DNA from: Candidatus Rifleibacteriota bacterium | Lineage (GTDB): Bacteria; Muiribacteriota; Ozemobacteria; Ozemobacterales; Ozemobacteraceae | DNA length: 64,000 nucleotides | NCBI GenBank assembly: GCA_015233565.1 | Contig: JADFXM010000003.1 | Coordinates: 91,063 to 155,062, forward strand | Reading direction: 5' to 3' | Shown here: positions 26,230-34,113 of the stretch, in pieces | Layout of the letters: each line of letters opens with the position of its first letter | Position numbering within the stretch: position 1 is the first letter of the stretch | Notes under the pieces: model-generated | What the model was told of the DNA's origin: nothing | Database searches by the model: none | What the model saw: the letters and a program-made list of their open reading frames with translations, nothing else | Program-made: the position numbers and the translations under genes

Positions 26230-27744
26230 TCAAATTAAAAATTCCATTTTGAAAACATTGTCCTTAATAAACTGATATCTGTCTGGAAATTGAGCTTTCA
26301 TTTTATTTGGTTCAGCCCAGAACATTCTGGCTGATTCAGCAAGATCTTCTCGAGGCATCGAGTTTCCGTAATCGCTTACGGAAGAACTTTCCGGAGAGCC
26401 TTGCCAGTTTATGGTAACGCCGTCAGAAACTGCTTTTGCGCTAGGCCAAAACTGTTTTACAAAGCTTTCAAGAAGCCCGGGGAGCTGATAATCCATGGAA
26501 TGGGTCATCTCATGAACTAGCGTTCCCTTGAATAATTTCTCTTCTCGGCAACCTGTGTCGGATATTCTAATAAACGGAAGTTGGGGAGTAAAGCTGGTAT
26601 CATTTCCAGTTTTTACAAAGTTCTGAACTGTTTGTCCAAATACAAATGGAGAACCATTGTTCATCGGGAAAATTTCATGCGTATAACTCAAAAATTCCTT
26701 TGGAAGGCTTATTAAGGTCTGGTCGATCCATATAAGTTGATCGTAGGTAAAGAAAAAACCTGTTGATGTGTTGTCATGAATGTTAATTCCCCATTTTTGG
26801 GAAAGCTGGCTCATAAATTTGGCTCGGTCTCGATAACTACAATTTCCATCAGGAAGAGTAAGTTTACTGATTTTATCTTTTTCTTGAGGCGAGCCCGCTA
26901 AACTCGCTGCCATTTGGAGATCAGTTTGAGATTTTGCATACTTAACAGCTTCTTCTGCACTTTTGTCTTTTACGCTCACACTGTTTGCTGTCCAGCCGAG
27001 GTCCACTACTTCTTCGAAATTTTGGCATTTTCCCAACCCTGATTCGATGATTCTGTCTTTTCCGGTTGGGGTTTTTGTTCTATTGGACATCAGGAAAAAA
27101 TCGTAGGAACTTGTTGCGATTGAGCTTCCTAATAGTAGAGCCTGATCACAGTTTTCGGGGAAATAACATCTTTGACTTAAAGTGATTAATTGACTGAGAT
27201 TTTGAGCTTTCGAAATCCCCTTCAACAGAATTGCATCTCGTACATTTGGGCTTTTTGCCAGGTTGGCCAGCTTTAATAGATCACCAAAGTCTGTAATTTT
27301 ATCGACGTTATCAAGAAGAATTTTATTGGCTACATCTGGAGAATTGGCGTTCGCATAAAGTTGGGAAATCTCTTGGAAATTCTTTGGGGTTCGAATTCCT
27401 ACAAGTAATATTTGATCCCTGGCATCTTTATTCTGTGTTTTATTTAATAGAAGAATTAAATCATTTGCTGAAGTATGGTATCTTGCTCCATTTACCAAAG
27501 ATCTATCTTGGTCTGAACCTCGCCAATCTTGAGGGACTTGAATTCCATTTTTTAATATTTCCTGGGCAGAAGACTCGGAGTCCTCAGGATTGGAGCTGAC
27601 TGACAAATTGGATGTTAATTCGATCGAAACATTTGCATTTTCGTCAAAAGGTGTGGGGGCGGAAAAGGCTTTATTAAAAGGGAAAATAAAAAGAAAAGAA
27701 AAAAGAAATAGAACAATTCCAAGCCTTCTGCAAAATTTTTTCAT
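26230..27744 (-). CDS. Exported HEXXH zinc metallopeptidase with tandem helical repeats
   Basis: A 504-residue protein with a signal peptide (IVLFLFSFLFIFPFNKAFSA). Residues about 70-270 hold some six degenerate repeats of about 36 residues, best seen as SPDVANKILLDNV, SPNVRDAILLKGI and NCDQALLLGS. The C-terminal third is a gluzincin-like peptidase: VHEMTHSMDYQL with HEXXH at 411-415, then SDYGNSMPREDLAES, where Tyr459 and Glu466 or Glu470 could be the transition-state residue and third metal ligand. The HEXXH plus YG-x-E layout resembles the anthrax lethal factor/Pro-Pro endopeptidase fold. ATG 27744 has AAGGA at 8 nt. The substrate is unknown; it probably acts in the periplasm or outside the cell. 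Confidence 0.75.
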   Translation of the reverse strand: MKKFCRRLGIVLFLFSFLFIFPFNKAFSAPTPFDENANVSIELTSNLSVSSNPEDSESSAQEILKNGIQVPQDWRGSDQDRSLVNGARYHTSANDLILLLNKTQNKDARDQILLVGIRTPKNFQEISQLYANANSPDVANKILLDNVDKITDFGDLLKLANLAKSPNVRDAILLKGISKAQNLSQLITLSQRCYFPENCDQALLLGSSIATSSYDFFLMSNRTKTPTGKDRIIESGLGKCQNFEEVVDLGWTANSVSVKDKSAEEAVKYAKSQTDLQMAASLAGSPQEKDKISKLTLPDGNCSYRDRAKFMSQLSQKWGINIHDNTSTGFFFTYDQLIWIDQTLISLPKEFLSYTHEIFPMNNGSPFVFGQTVQNFVKTGNDTSFTPQLPFIRISDTGCREEKLFKGTLVHEMTHSMDYQLPGLLESFVKQFWPSAKAVSDGVTINWQGSPESSSVSDYGNSMPREDLAESARMFWAEPNKMKAQFPDRYQFIKDNVFKMEFLI

Positions 27745-27955
27745 TCAATTTTCCTTTTGAGCCCTTTTTCCTTCTAATATTACCTTTTTTCCGGGAAAAA
27801 GTTTCGAGTAAATTAAGAAGTACTTCAAATTTGATTATACCAATTCCAATGAAATTTCGTAACCAAAGACTGATTCTAAAATTCGATCCAAGAACTTTAC
27901 TCTTCCTCTTTTCTTTTTAAATCCATTATTCATGCATTTTCTTTTTTTTTATCAG

Positions 27956-27984
27956 TTGAGAAAGATGAATGGTTAAGGTATAAA
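27956..27984 (+). promoter_or_regulatory. Promoter placed so that the mRNA may be leaderless
   Basis: TTGAGA (27956-27961), a 17-bp spacer and TATAAA (27979-27984). Initiation about 7 nt past the -10 box falls on the ATG at 27991, so the TPR membrane-protein mRNA would have almost no 5' leader. Confidence 0.5.
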
Positions 27985-27990
27985 AGCTAT

Positions 27991-30066
27991 ATGTGGGATA
28001 AAAAATTCATCGTTTTTTCACTTTTAATTTTTTTAAATATTTTTTTTCCTCTAATCAATCCTGTTTTTTCTCTAACTAATGAAGAATTTGCCAGGAAAAA
28101 AGCTGAGGTTCTGATTGAAAAAGGCCTAAAAGCCAGGGAATCAGGCAAACTGGAGCTTGCTGTCGAAGCTTTCCAGGATGCGGCAGTGGCGTATCCAAAA
28201 AACTTCAGTTCTCTTGTTTGTCTTGCCCAAACTTACGCCCATGTAGGAATGCACCGACAAGCTTCAGCTCTCTTAGATGAAATTCCGATTACAGCGTTGC
28301 CTCCCGAAGGAAGAGCACTGGTCTATCTGCTGAAATTCTCTCTCCAACTTGAGATTTCGACTCCTGAAATGGCTGCAAATTCGCTGGTAGAAGCATTGAA
28401 ATCTGCTCCCGATAACCAATCTGCGAAAATTCGACTTGCTTTTTTGCAATGGACGCTTGGTATGGAAATTCTGAAGCTTGATTTGAAAATAGAGATTACA
28501 GATTATTCAAAACTGGATGTCAAGGATTGCTATTTCGGAATGTTATTGGAACTTAATTCCTTGAATCTTTTTAGGGCCTGGGATTTCGCATCCCAGCTTT
28601 CCGATCGTTTGGCCATGTCTCCCGTTTCAGTTGAACTAGATTCCGGAGGAAACTCAGGGTTATTAACCATGCCGGTTTGCTTGATTTTCTTCAATCTTCC
28701 ACTTGCACTCGGAAAGTTTGCGCTGATTGGATATTACTTTTTTCTTTCTCTATTGATAGTATTTTTTGCAAAGCTTCTTATCGACAAAGGAAAGTTAAGA
28801 AGCGATGTTGCCTTTGTTTGTGGAACCATGCTTATTGTTTTCCTTCTTAAGGAAAATTGTATTAGAGATTTCAACATTAACATGATGAGAGAGAATTTTT
28901 TCGCAGGAGACCCGATTTGGATCGTTCCTTTTGCACTTTCTTCGAGCCATTTATTGTTTTTTTTCTTAAGCTTTGAAATCTTTCTACTTTCCTACCTTCC
29001 ACCGGTTTTTAGAACTCAGAGACGAGAAATTTATTTCATCTGGTTTTTTGCTCTGTGTTTTTGTTTTTTTGTACTGGTTTTTCAGTGCCGAATGAACTTT
29101 TTCAACTGGTTTGGGCTCAACTTATTGTGTCTTTTTTGCAGTATTTTCTTCTCTTTCTTCCTTCCAACCGGTCGCTATTTTGCTTTTTTCCTCGGAGAGT
29201 TAATCGGAAGAGTAATCGAAATCGACGAACCGGGAGTTGATGGAAGAACTGGACTTGGCGATGCTTGGATGCTTGAAGCTAGGGCCGAGAGAAACTTTGG
29301 AAAAGAAGAATTCTCTTCAGTTCTGAAAATTGCCGAAAAAGTTTTTTCCTTCCAAAAAAAAAGTTTTCTTCCTAAACTTTGGTTAATTTATGCACGAAGC
29401 CTTCTGGAACTTGAAAAATACTCGCATTGTGGAACTGAATTGAAGGAATATTTATTAAATTTTAAGCATCCCCCTTATCAGGAAGAAGGACAGATTATAT
29501 GGGCATTATTAAAAAGTCTGTTGGGTGACCATGCGGGAGCTTATGGAATCGTAGAATCAATTCCGACAAATTTGGCTTCTTGGTTTACTCCAGATCAAAA
29601 AGCGCTTCTTATGTTTGTAATCGCTAGGTATTTCATTTACAGTAAAAACCTGGTTGAAGCGAATATCGAACTTAACAAGGGATTTGGATATGCAAATTTG
29701 CCGCTAAATCGGCTTATGATAGCAACTGAATTATGTGGTATAGAAGAGAAAATGAACCGCTCTGAAAAAGTTTTGGAAATGGCCTTGAAAACAAGGGAAA
29801 TTTTAGTTTTTCCAAAATCTTTGGCCCTGAAAAACATAATTCTTTCTATTGCCGAAAAATCCAAGGGAAATTTGGATAAATCTTCTCAGCTGGCAAAAGA
29901 TGCTGTAAAGGCTTTTGAACAATGCTCTAAGGCAAAATATTGGCTGGCTGTTTTATATTTGGAAACAAATGAAACTTCGAAAGCAGAAAGTCTGCTTGAA
30001 TCTATCCCTTCCGAGTCTGAAGATGCCATTAGGCTCATTGCCGCTTTAACCACTAGAAGAGAATAA
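27991..30066 (+). CDS. TPR-rich polytopic membrane protein, function unknown
   Basis: A 691-residue protein with a signal peptide or first transmembrane helix (FIVFSLLIFLNIFFPLINPV). Two TPR-like units follow (about 30-150, LELAVEAFQDAAVAYPKNFS). Five to six transmembrane helices lie at about 225-415, then a second TPR block (about 430-690). So a helical-repeat region probably lies on each side of a membrane domain. Its stop overlaps the ATG of the cyclase gene as TAATG, which strongly suggests the two proteins are made together; a sensor/transducer pair is possible. No enzyme motif is visible. Confidence 0.75.
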   Translation: MWDKKFIVFSLLIFLNIFFPLINPVFSLTNEEFARKKAEVLIEKGLKARESGKLELAVEAFQDAAVAYPKNFSSLVCLAQTYAHVGMHRQASALLDEIPITALPPEGRALVYLLKFSLQLEISTPEMAANSLVEALKSAPDNQSAKIRLAFLQWTLGMEILKLDLKIEITDYSKLDVKDCYFGMLLELNSLNLFRAWDFASQLSDRLAMSPVSVELDSGGNSGLLTMPVCLIFFNLPLALGKFALIGYYFFLSLLIVFFAKLLIDKGKLRSDVAFVCGTMLIVFLLKENCIRDFNINMMRENFFAGDPIWIVPFALSSSHLLFFFLSFEIFLLSYLPPVFRTQRREIYFIWFFALCFCFFVLVFQCRMNFFNWFGLNLLCLFCSIFFSFFLPTGRYFAFFLGELIGRVIEIDEPGVDGRTGLGDAWMLEARAERNFGKEEFSSVLKIAEKVFSFQKKSFLPKLWLIYARSLLELEKYSHCGTELKEYLLNFKHPPYQEEGQIIWALLKSLLGDHAGAYGIVESIPTNLASWFTPDQKALLMFVIARYFIYSKNLVEANIELNKGFGYANLPLNRLMIATELCGIEEKMNRSEKVLEMALKTREILVFPKSLALKNIILSIAEKSKGNLDKSSQLAKDAVKAFEQCSKAKYWLAVLYLETNETSKAESLLESIPSESEDAIRLIAALTTRRE

Positions 30067-32189
30067 TGAAAGCAGGGAATTCTCAAAACAATCAAGAGAA
30101 AAAGACTCCGGGAACTAAAATCGGAGAAATTGTTTGGTTGTTTGGAGCTGTTATTGCCTTTTTTATTGCTTATCTTGAATATACCAAAAAAATCCCCAAG
30201 ATTTATCAATGGATTAATGCTCACTTTTATGTTGTCGGGATAATTGGAATTTTAGGTTTTGCCGGGGAAAAAATTGCAACAATCTTTGTTGGAATTTTCC
30301 TTCCAACAGTTTTAATTGGTTTGACTTGGGCTTTTAAATTCAGACCTGATAAGTTTCCGATCAACGATTGGCTTCGAATTTATTCTGGTTTAGTGATTTT
30401 TTCGATAGCATACATGTTTTATATATATCGAAAATGGGGAAAGATCAAAACTTCCGGAAAAATGGATGAATCGGAAGAGTTTAGAGAGTTAAATAAACTT
30501 GCGGAAAGAGTGGATCCAAAAGTAGCCGCAAAATATAAGCGCGAAGCGGAAGCGAAAACAGCAACTCAAAATGCTTCAATTGCTCATTTAACCGGTGAAA
30601 CGGAAATGAGCAAAGAGCAGATTGCAAAAAATGAAAGCCAAAAAAGTGCCGAATCCGAAGATTTCAATGAAACTTCAACTGAACGTTCTGAAAGAGAAGC
30701 CCGACAAATTAAAGAAGAATTCAGTCGGAAGGCAATCAAATTATCTACTACTCTGGTGAGGATAAAAAACCTTGCAAAAACTCTTGATCACGATGAAATT
30801 TTTTCATCAATTGTTGATATCGTTGCAAAAGGACTTGATGGGGAAATTGTCCAACTTCTCATCAATAATGAAAAAGATCAAAATTTGAAGGTTGTTAGGG
30901 CGGAGGGGATGTCAGAAAAGAACCTTAAAGAACTTGTGATCCCATATTCTGAAAATAGCATGATTACCTATTTGGTACGGGAGGAATCCGGAAAAGTTGT
31001 CGAAGGAGGATCACTGGGAGTGAAGGAATGTCAGATTGATCCCAAACTCAGAGGATTTGTTGGTCAGGGAGTCATTAAAACTATCCTGGTTGCTCCAATT
31101 TATGTAGAAGCAAAACTTTTTGCACTAATTAACGTTGAAAAAATGAGAAATCCTGACTACACAAGAGATGATCAGAATCTAATTGCAACTGCAGCAGATA
31201 TAGCGGGGCTTGTAATGAAAAACGCCCGACTTTATGCTGCAACCGTTGATGATCTTGTTTCTGCAAAAAAAATATCCGAAGAACAACTAAAACGAAACGA
31301 AGAATTAAAAAACAGTTTAACGAGAATTGTCTCTCCAAGAGTAGCGGAATTGATAATGCAAAACCCTTCAGGATTGAAGCTTGGAGGAACCAAAAGTGAA
31401 GTAACGATGTTTTTCTCTGACATCAGAGGTTTTACCAAAATGTCTGAAGGCATGGACCCCACCGACATTGTTGAACAGTTGAATGTCTATTTTACAGCAA
31501 TGACGGACATACTCATGGAAATGGATGGAACGCTTGACAAATATGTCGGTGACGAATTAATGGCCCTTTTTGGGGCTCCTGTCACAAGACCGGATGACCC
31601 CATTAGAGCTGTACTTTGTGGAGTTAAAATGCTTACTAAGCTGAAAGAACTTCATGAAAAGTGGGAAACTGAAAGAAAACCTAAGATTCAAATCGGAATT
31701 GGAATCAATACTGGGGTTGTTACGGCTGGTTATATGGGAAGTGAAAAACAGCTTTCCTACACCGTAATTGGCGATAATGTGAATTTAGCTTCCCGGGTAA
31801 TGGCTAATGCCAAACCAATGCAACTTCTTATAACTAATGCTACCTATGGAAGAGTGAAAGATTATTTCGAAACTCAAGCTCTGGAACCTATTATGGTTAA
31901 AGGAAAATCCATGCCTATTGAAATTTTCCTTGTTAGTGGTATTAAACCCGGGATTGACTGGGCAACCGTTTTAGGTGGAAATTTATTAATTACAACTGAC
32001 TTAAACTCCCAGAAAAAAAAATCAACTGAAATGAAATTGAGCTCCATTGCAACTGAAATTTCCCAGGATCCAATGAAACAAAATTTCATAATCGAAAAGA
32101 CTAATAAACTTTTGGAATGCCGAAAGTGCGGGACTGAAAATTATCCTCAGGCTAAATTCTGCACAAGATGCGGCGGTCCAATGGACTAA
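30066..32189 (+). CDS. Membrane-bound class III adenylate cyclase with GAF domain and zinc ribbon
   Basis: A 707-residue signalling protein that should make cyclic nucleotide from ATP. Three to four N-terminal transmembrane helices (about 20-130) are followed by a charged coil, a GAF sensor domain (about 235-385), a short helix and the cyclase domain (about 430-630). Metal-binding Asp residues sit in FSDIRGFT (near 451) and KYVGDELMALFGAP. The Lys in DKYVGDE and Thr in YTVIGDNVNLASRV are the Lys/Thr adenine-recognition pair of class IIIb enzymes, often bicarbonate-responsive, so cAMP is the likelier product. The C-terminus is a zinc ribbon with CRKCG and CTRCGG. It is coupled to the TPR membrane protein upstream. 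Confidence 0.92.
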   Translation: MKAGNSQNNQEKKTPGTKIGEIVWLFGAVIAFFIAYLEYTKKIPKIYQWINAHFYVVGIIGILGFAGEKIATIFVGIFLPTVLIGLTWAFKFRPDKFPINDWLRIYSGLVIFSIAYMFYIYRKWGKIKTSGKMDESEEFRELNKLAERVDPKVAAKYKREAEAKTATQNASIAHLTGETEMSKEQIAKNESQKSAESEDFNETSTERSEREARQIKEEFSRKAIKLSTTLVRIKNLAKTLDHDEIFSSIVDIVAKGLDGEIVQLLINNEKDQNLKVVRAEGMSEKNLKELVIPYSENSMITYLVREESGKVVEGGSLGVKECQIDPKLRGFVGQGVIKTILVAPIYVEAKLFALINVEKMRNPDYTRDDQNLIATAADIAGLVMKNARLYAATVDDLVSAKKISEEQLKRNEELKNSLTRIVSPRVAELIMQNPSGLKLGGTKSEVTMFFSDIRGFTKMSEGMDPTDIVEQLNVYFTAMTDILMEMDGTLDKYVGDELMALFGAPVTRPDDPIRAVLCGVKMLTKLKELHEKWETERKPKIQIGIGINTGVVTAGYMGSEKQLSYTVIGDNVNLASRVMANAKPMQLLITNATYGRVKDYFETQALEPIMVKGKSMPIEIFLVSGIKPGIDWATVLGGNLLITTDLNSQKKKSTEMKLSSIATEISQDPMKQNFIIEKTNKLLECRKCGTENYPQAKFCTRCGGPMD

Positions 32190-32412
32190 TACCAATTTCA
32201 ATTAGTTCGTTCATCCGACCTATTTTGTGCTTCAGGTCTGCGTAAATTGGAGTTGGGTCTGACAGAAATGAATGCTTCAACCATTCCAGTAAGGGCTCCT
32301 TCTTTTCATGAAAGTTCCTTCTTTTCTTGCAAAATATACCGATCCAACTTCATTTTGATCAAATCAATGTTCTTGGGGTGATGCACATATTTTTTTTGGA
32401 TTGGTATAATCC
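32190..32412 (-). pseudogene. Possible decayed gene fragment between short inverted repeats
   Basis: The minus strand reads as two protein-like stretches in different frames: KKYVHHPKNIDLIKMKLDRY and, one frame over, EPLLEWLKHSFLSDPTPIYA continuing to MNELIEIGI. The segment is bounded by TACCAAT (32190-32196) and ATTGGTA (32400-32406), with TAA on both sides; the left TAA is the cyclase stop codon. This may be the remnant of an insertion, but each piece of evidence is weak. The gap 32190-32813 also holds mobile-element copy A and a terminator; I see nothing in 32675-32757. Confidence 0.28.
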
Positions 32413-32450
32413 GCTCATGCAGAGTTTTCACGGAAAAGCCCTCTTTCTAA

Positions 32451-32668
32451 ACCGAAGTTCCGGACGCAAATCTATTGAAATCCTGATCTGTAAACGAATT
32501 TAAGGCATTTTTCAGACGGTTTTTACTGGACAGTAGGAAAACCCTTGAAACCATCTTCAAATGCTATTTTCAGGCGTCAAATTTACATGGACAGAAAAAG
32601 CAGGCAAAAAAGGCTTCTTTTTGGCTTCAGGTCATAACAAGAGGGCTTTTTCACTCGGGAACTTCGGT
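32451..32668 (+). mobile_element. MITE-like element, family 1, copy A (218 bp)
   Basis: Non-coding element with terminal inverted repeats ACCGAAGTTCC / GGAACTTCGGT, flanked on both sides by CTAA (32447-32450 and 32669-32672). The reverse complement matches 43927-44145 over its whole length with few differences and one 1-nt indel. No transposase is encoded, so movement would need an enzyme in trans. Confidence 0.88.
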
Positions 32669-32757
32669 CTAAAGCATACTTATGGCGCCTAAGAACTTTC
32701 CAGGTAGGACATGATTTCAGATTTTGTTTTGTTGCTGGCTATTTCGTTTTGCGTAAT

Positions 32758-32786
32758 GCAAAAAAGGTGCGAATCTATCGCACCTT
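32758..32786 (-). terminator. Intrinsic terminator of the phasin-like gene pair
   Basis: On the minus strand, AAGGTGCGA and TCGCACCTT form a 9-bp stem with loop TAGAT followed by TTTTTT, about 30 bp after the stop of the second phasin-like gene. Confidence 0.88.
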
Positions 32787-32813
32787 CAGCTGAGGAATCT
32801 ATTTGAGGAATTT

Positions 32814-33098
32814 TTAGTCTTGTGTTGTTTCTTTTGGACAAGCCTTTTCAGTCATTTCCTGACAGAAATTTTCGATATGTGAGGTGATAATACGATTGTT
32901 CTTCTGATATTCTTCGTAAGCTTTGTTTACAACTTCCAAGCTTTTCTTTGTAGTTTCATTGATCACTTCACGCTGCGTTTGGGTCATCTTTACCACGTTC
33001 TCGTTGAAGGTCATGAAGAACCTGAAGGCATTTTCCATCCCTTCGCGTGCTACTTGGATCATCTGGTCTCGATCGAATAATTGATTCATTCTGTTCAT
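32814..33098 (-). CDS. Phasin-like small helical protein, copy 2
   Basis: A 94-residue all-helical protein about half identical to the neighbour at 33257-33547 (shared FDRD, NEN, INETTKK, NK.YEE.QKN). The amphipathic helices and Thr/Lys/Asn-rich core resemble phasins, which coat polyhydroxyalkanoate granules, but no PHA synthase lies in the window and the match is by general character. ATG 33098 has AGGAGA at 7 nt. It ends in a strong terminator. Confidence 0.72.
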   Translation of the reverse strand: MNRMNQLFDRDQMIQVAREGMENAFRFFMTFNENVVKMTQTQREVINETTKKSLEVVNKAYEEYQKNNRIITSHIENFCQEMTEKACPKETTQD

Positions 33099-33256
33099 GG
33101 TTTAATCTCCTATTATTTTCAAATTTAAAATTTAATTCTTCTGAAGCGAGTTGGTCGTCTTTTTTGTAGAATCTTTTAATGGGTAACATAAGGCCTCCTT
33201 ATCCCGCTTCTTCAGTGCGGACACCTTGAAACCGTTTTTTATGCTCGGATATTGTC

Positions 33257-33547
33257 TTACTTGGAACCAGTTTCTTCTTTTGGGGTAATTACTTTTTCGA
33301 GCAGATCGCGATAGAAGGTTTCAACTCTGCTGGTAAGAACTCGGTGATTCTTCTGAAATTCATCATAGGTTTTGTTGAGAGCTTCGAGATTCTTTTTGGT
33401 GGTCTCGTTGATGGTTTCCTTTTGCAAATCACTTAGTTTCACAATGTTCTCATTGAGGGTCATGTAGAATTTCAAAGAGTTTTCAATTCCTGTGCGGGCT
33501 ACTCTTACCATTTCATCTCTGTCGAAAATTTTGTTCAAGCTAGTCAT
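33257..33547 (-). CDS. Phasin-like small helical protein, copy 1
   Basis: A 96-residue helical protein, the upstream partner of a tandem duplication with 32814-33098. It starts MTSLNKIFDRDEMVRVAR and carries the same INETTKK core. AGGAG stands 10 nt before ATG 33547. Both copies keep clean reading frames, so both seem functional. A granule- or surface-coating role is inferred from resemblance to phasins. The gap between the copies is 158 bp and contains a second, very strong ribosome site (AAGGAGG) discussed in the findings. Confidence 0.72.
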   Translation of the reverse strand: MTSLNKIFDRDEMVRVARTGIENSLKFYMTLNENIVKLSDLQKETINETTKKNLEALNKTYDEFQKNHRVLTSRVETFYRDLLEKVITPKEETGSK

Positions 33548-33797
33548 TTTTTTGTTCTCCTGGTTGTTTATTTAATTTTGCGCTGCGCTGATTTTTTTTT
33601 ATCGCGCTTGCTTATGTTTCTATAATAACAGCAATTTGTTCTAATGTCAATAAAAAATTTTGCATTGCAAAAATATCCGATTTGCTGCCTTGGGAGCCGA
33701 TTTTTATCGTGGAAACGAGTGTTGTTTTAAAAAAAAAGTTTAAAAAAATTGCAAAGCAAAACAAAAATAAACTTTAATGAACTTTTGTCTTTGAAAT

Positions 33798-34003
33798 TCA
33801 GATTTCCCAGCCTCGGGGATTTAAATTTGATACCATTTTTCGATTAATGAATCATCAAGTTGCTTTGGAAGGCATCTTCTGATTTATTTTTATGAATGTT
33901 GGTCTCAGGATAAAATCCAACCGAAAATTATTCCAAAATCAGGAAAATATCTTTTGAAGCTATTTTCCGAGAAAATACAAACTATCGATACCAGGAATTC
34001 TGA
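33798..34003 (+). mobile_element. MITE-like element, family 2, copy A (206 bp)
   Basis: Non-coding element with imperfect terminal inverted repeats TCAGATTTCC / GGAATTCTGA, flanked by AAT on both sides (33795-33797 and 34004-34006). Its reverse complement matches 45914-46119, also 206 bp, at high identity. It fills most of the 566-bp gap between the phasin-like genes and recA; the rest of that gap (33548-33790) is AT-rich upstream DNA of the phasin-like pair. Confidence 0.85.
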
Positions 34004-34052
34004 AATTCCGAAAATTTCCGCATTCCATACAAGTGAAGCGCTTCTGAAATGC

Positions 34053-34087
34053 AAAAAAACCGGACTTTTTTGTCCGGTTTTTTTTTT
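34053..34087 (-). terminator. recA intrinsic terminator
   Basis: AAAAAAACCGGAC / GTCCGGTTTTTTT with a 6-nt loop, 27 bp past the recA stop. The long T-run on the minus strand makes it a strong terminator, and A-runs on the other strand make it usable in both directions. Confidence 0.92.
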
Positions 34088-34113
34088 GCGTTTGCGCCAA
34101 AATCAATACATCA

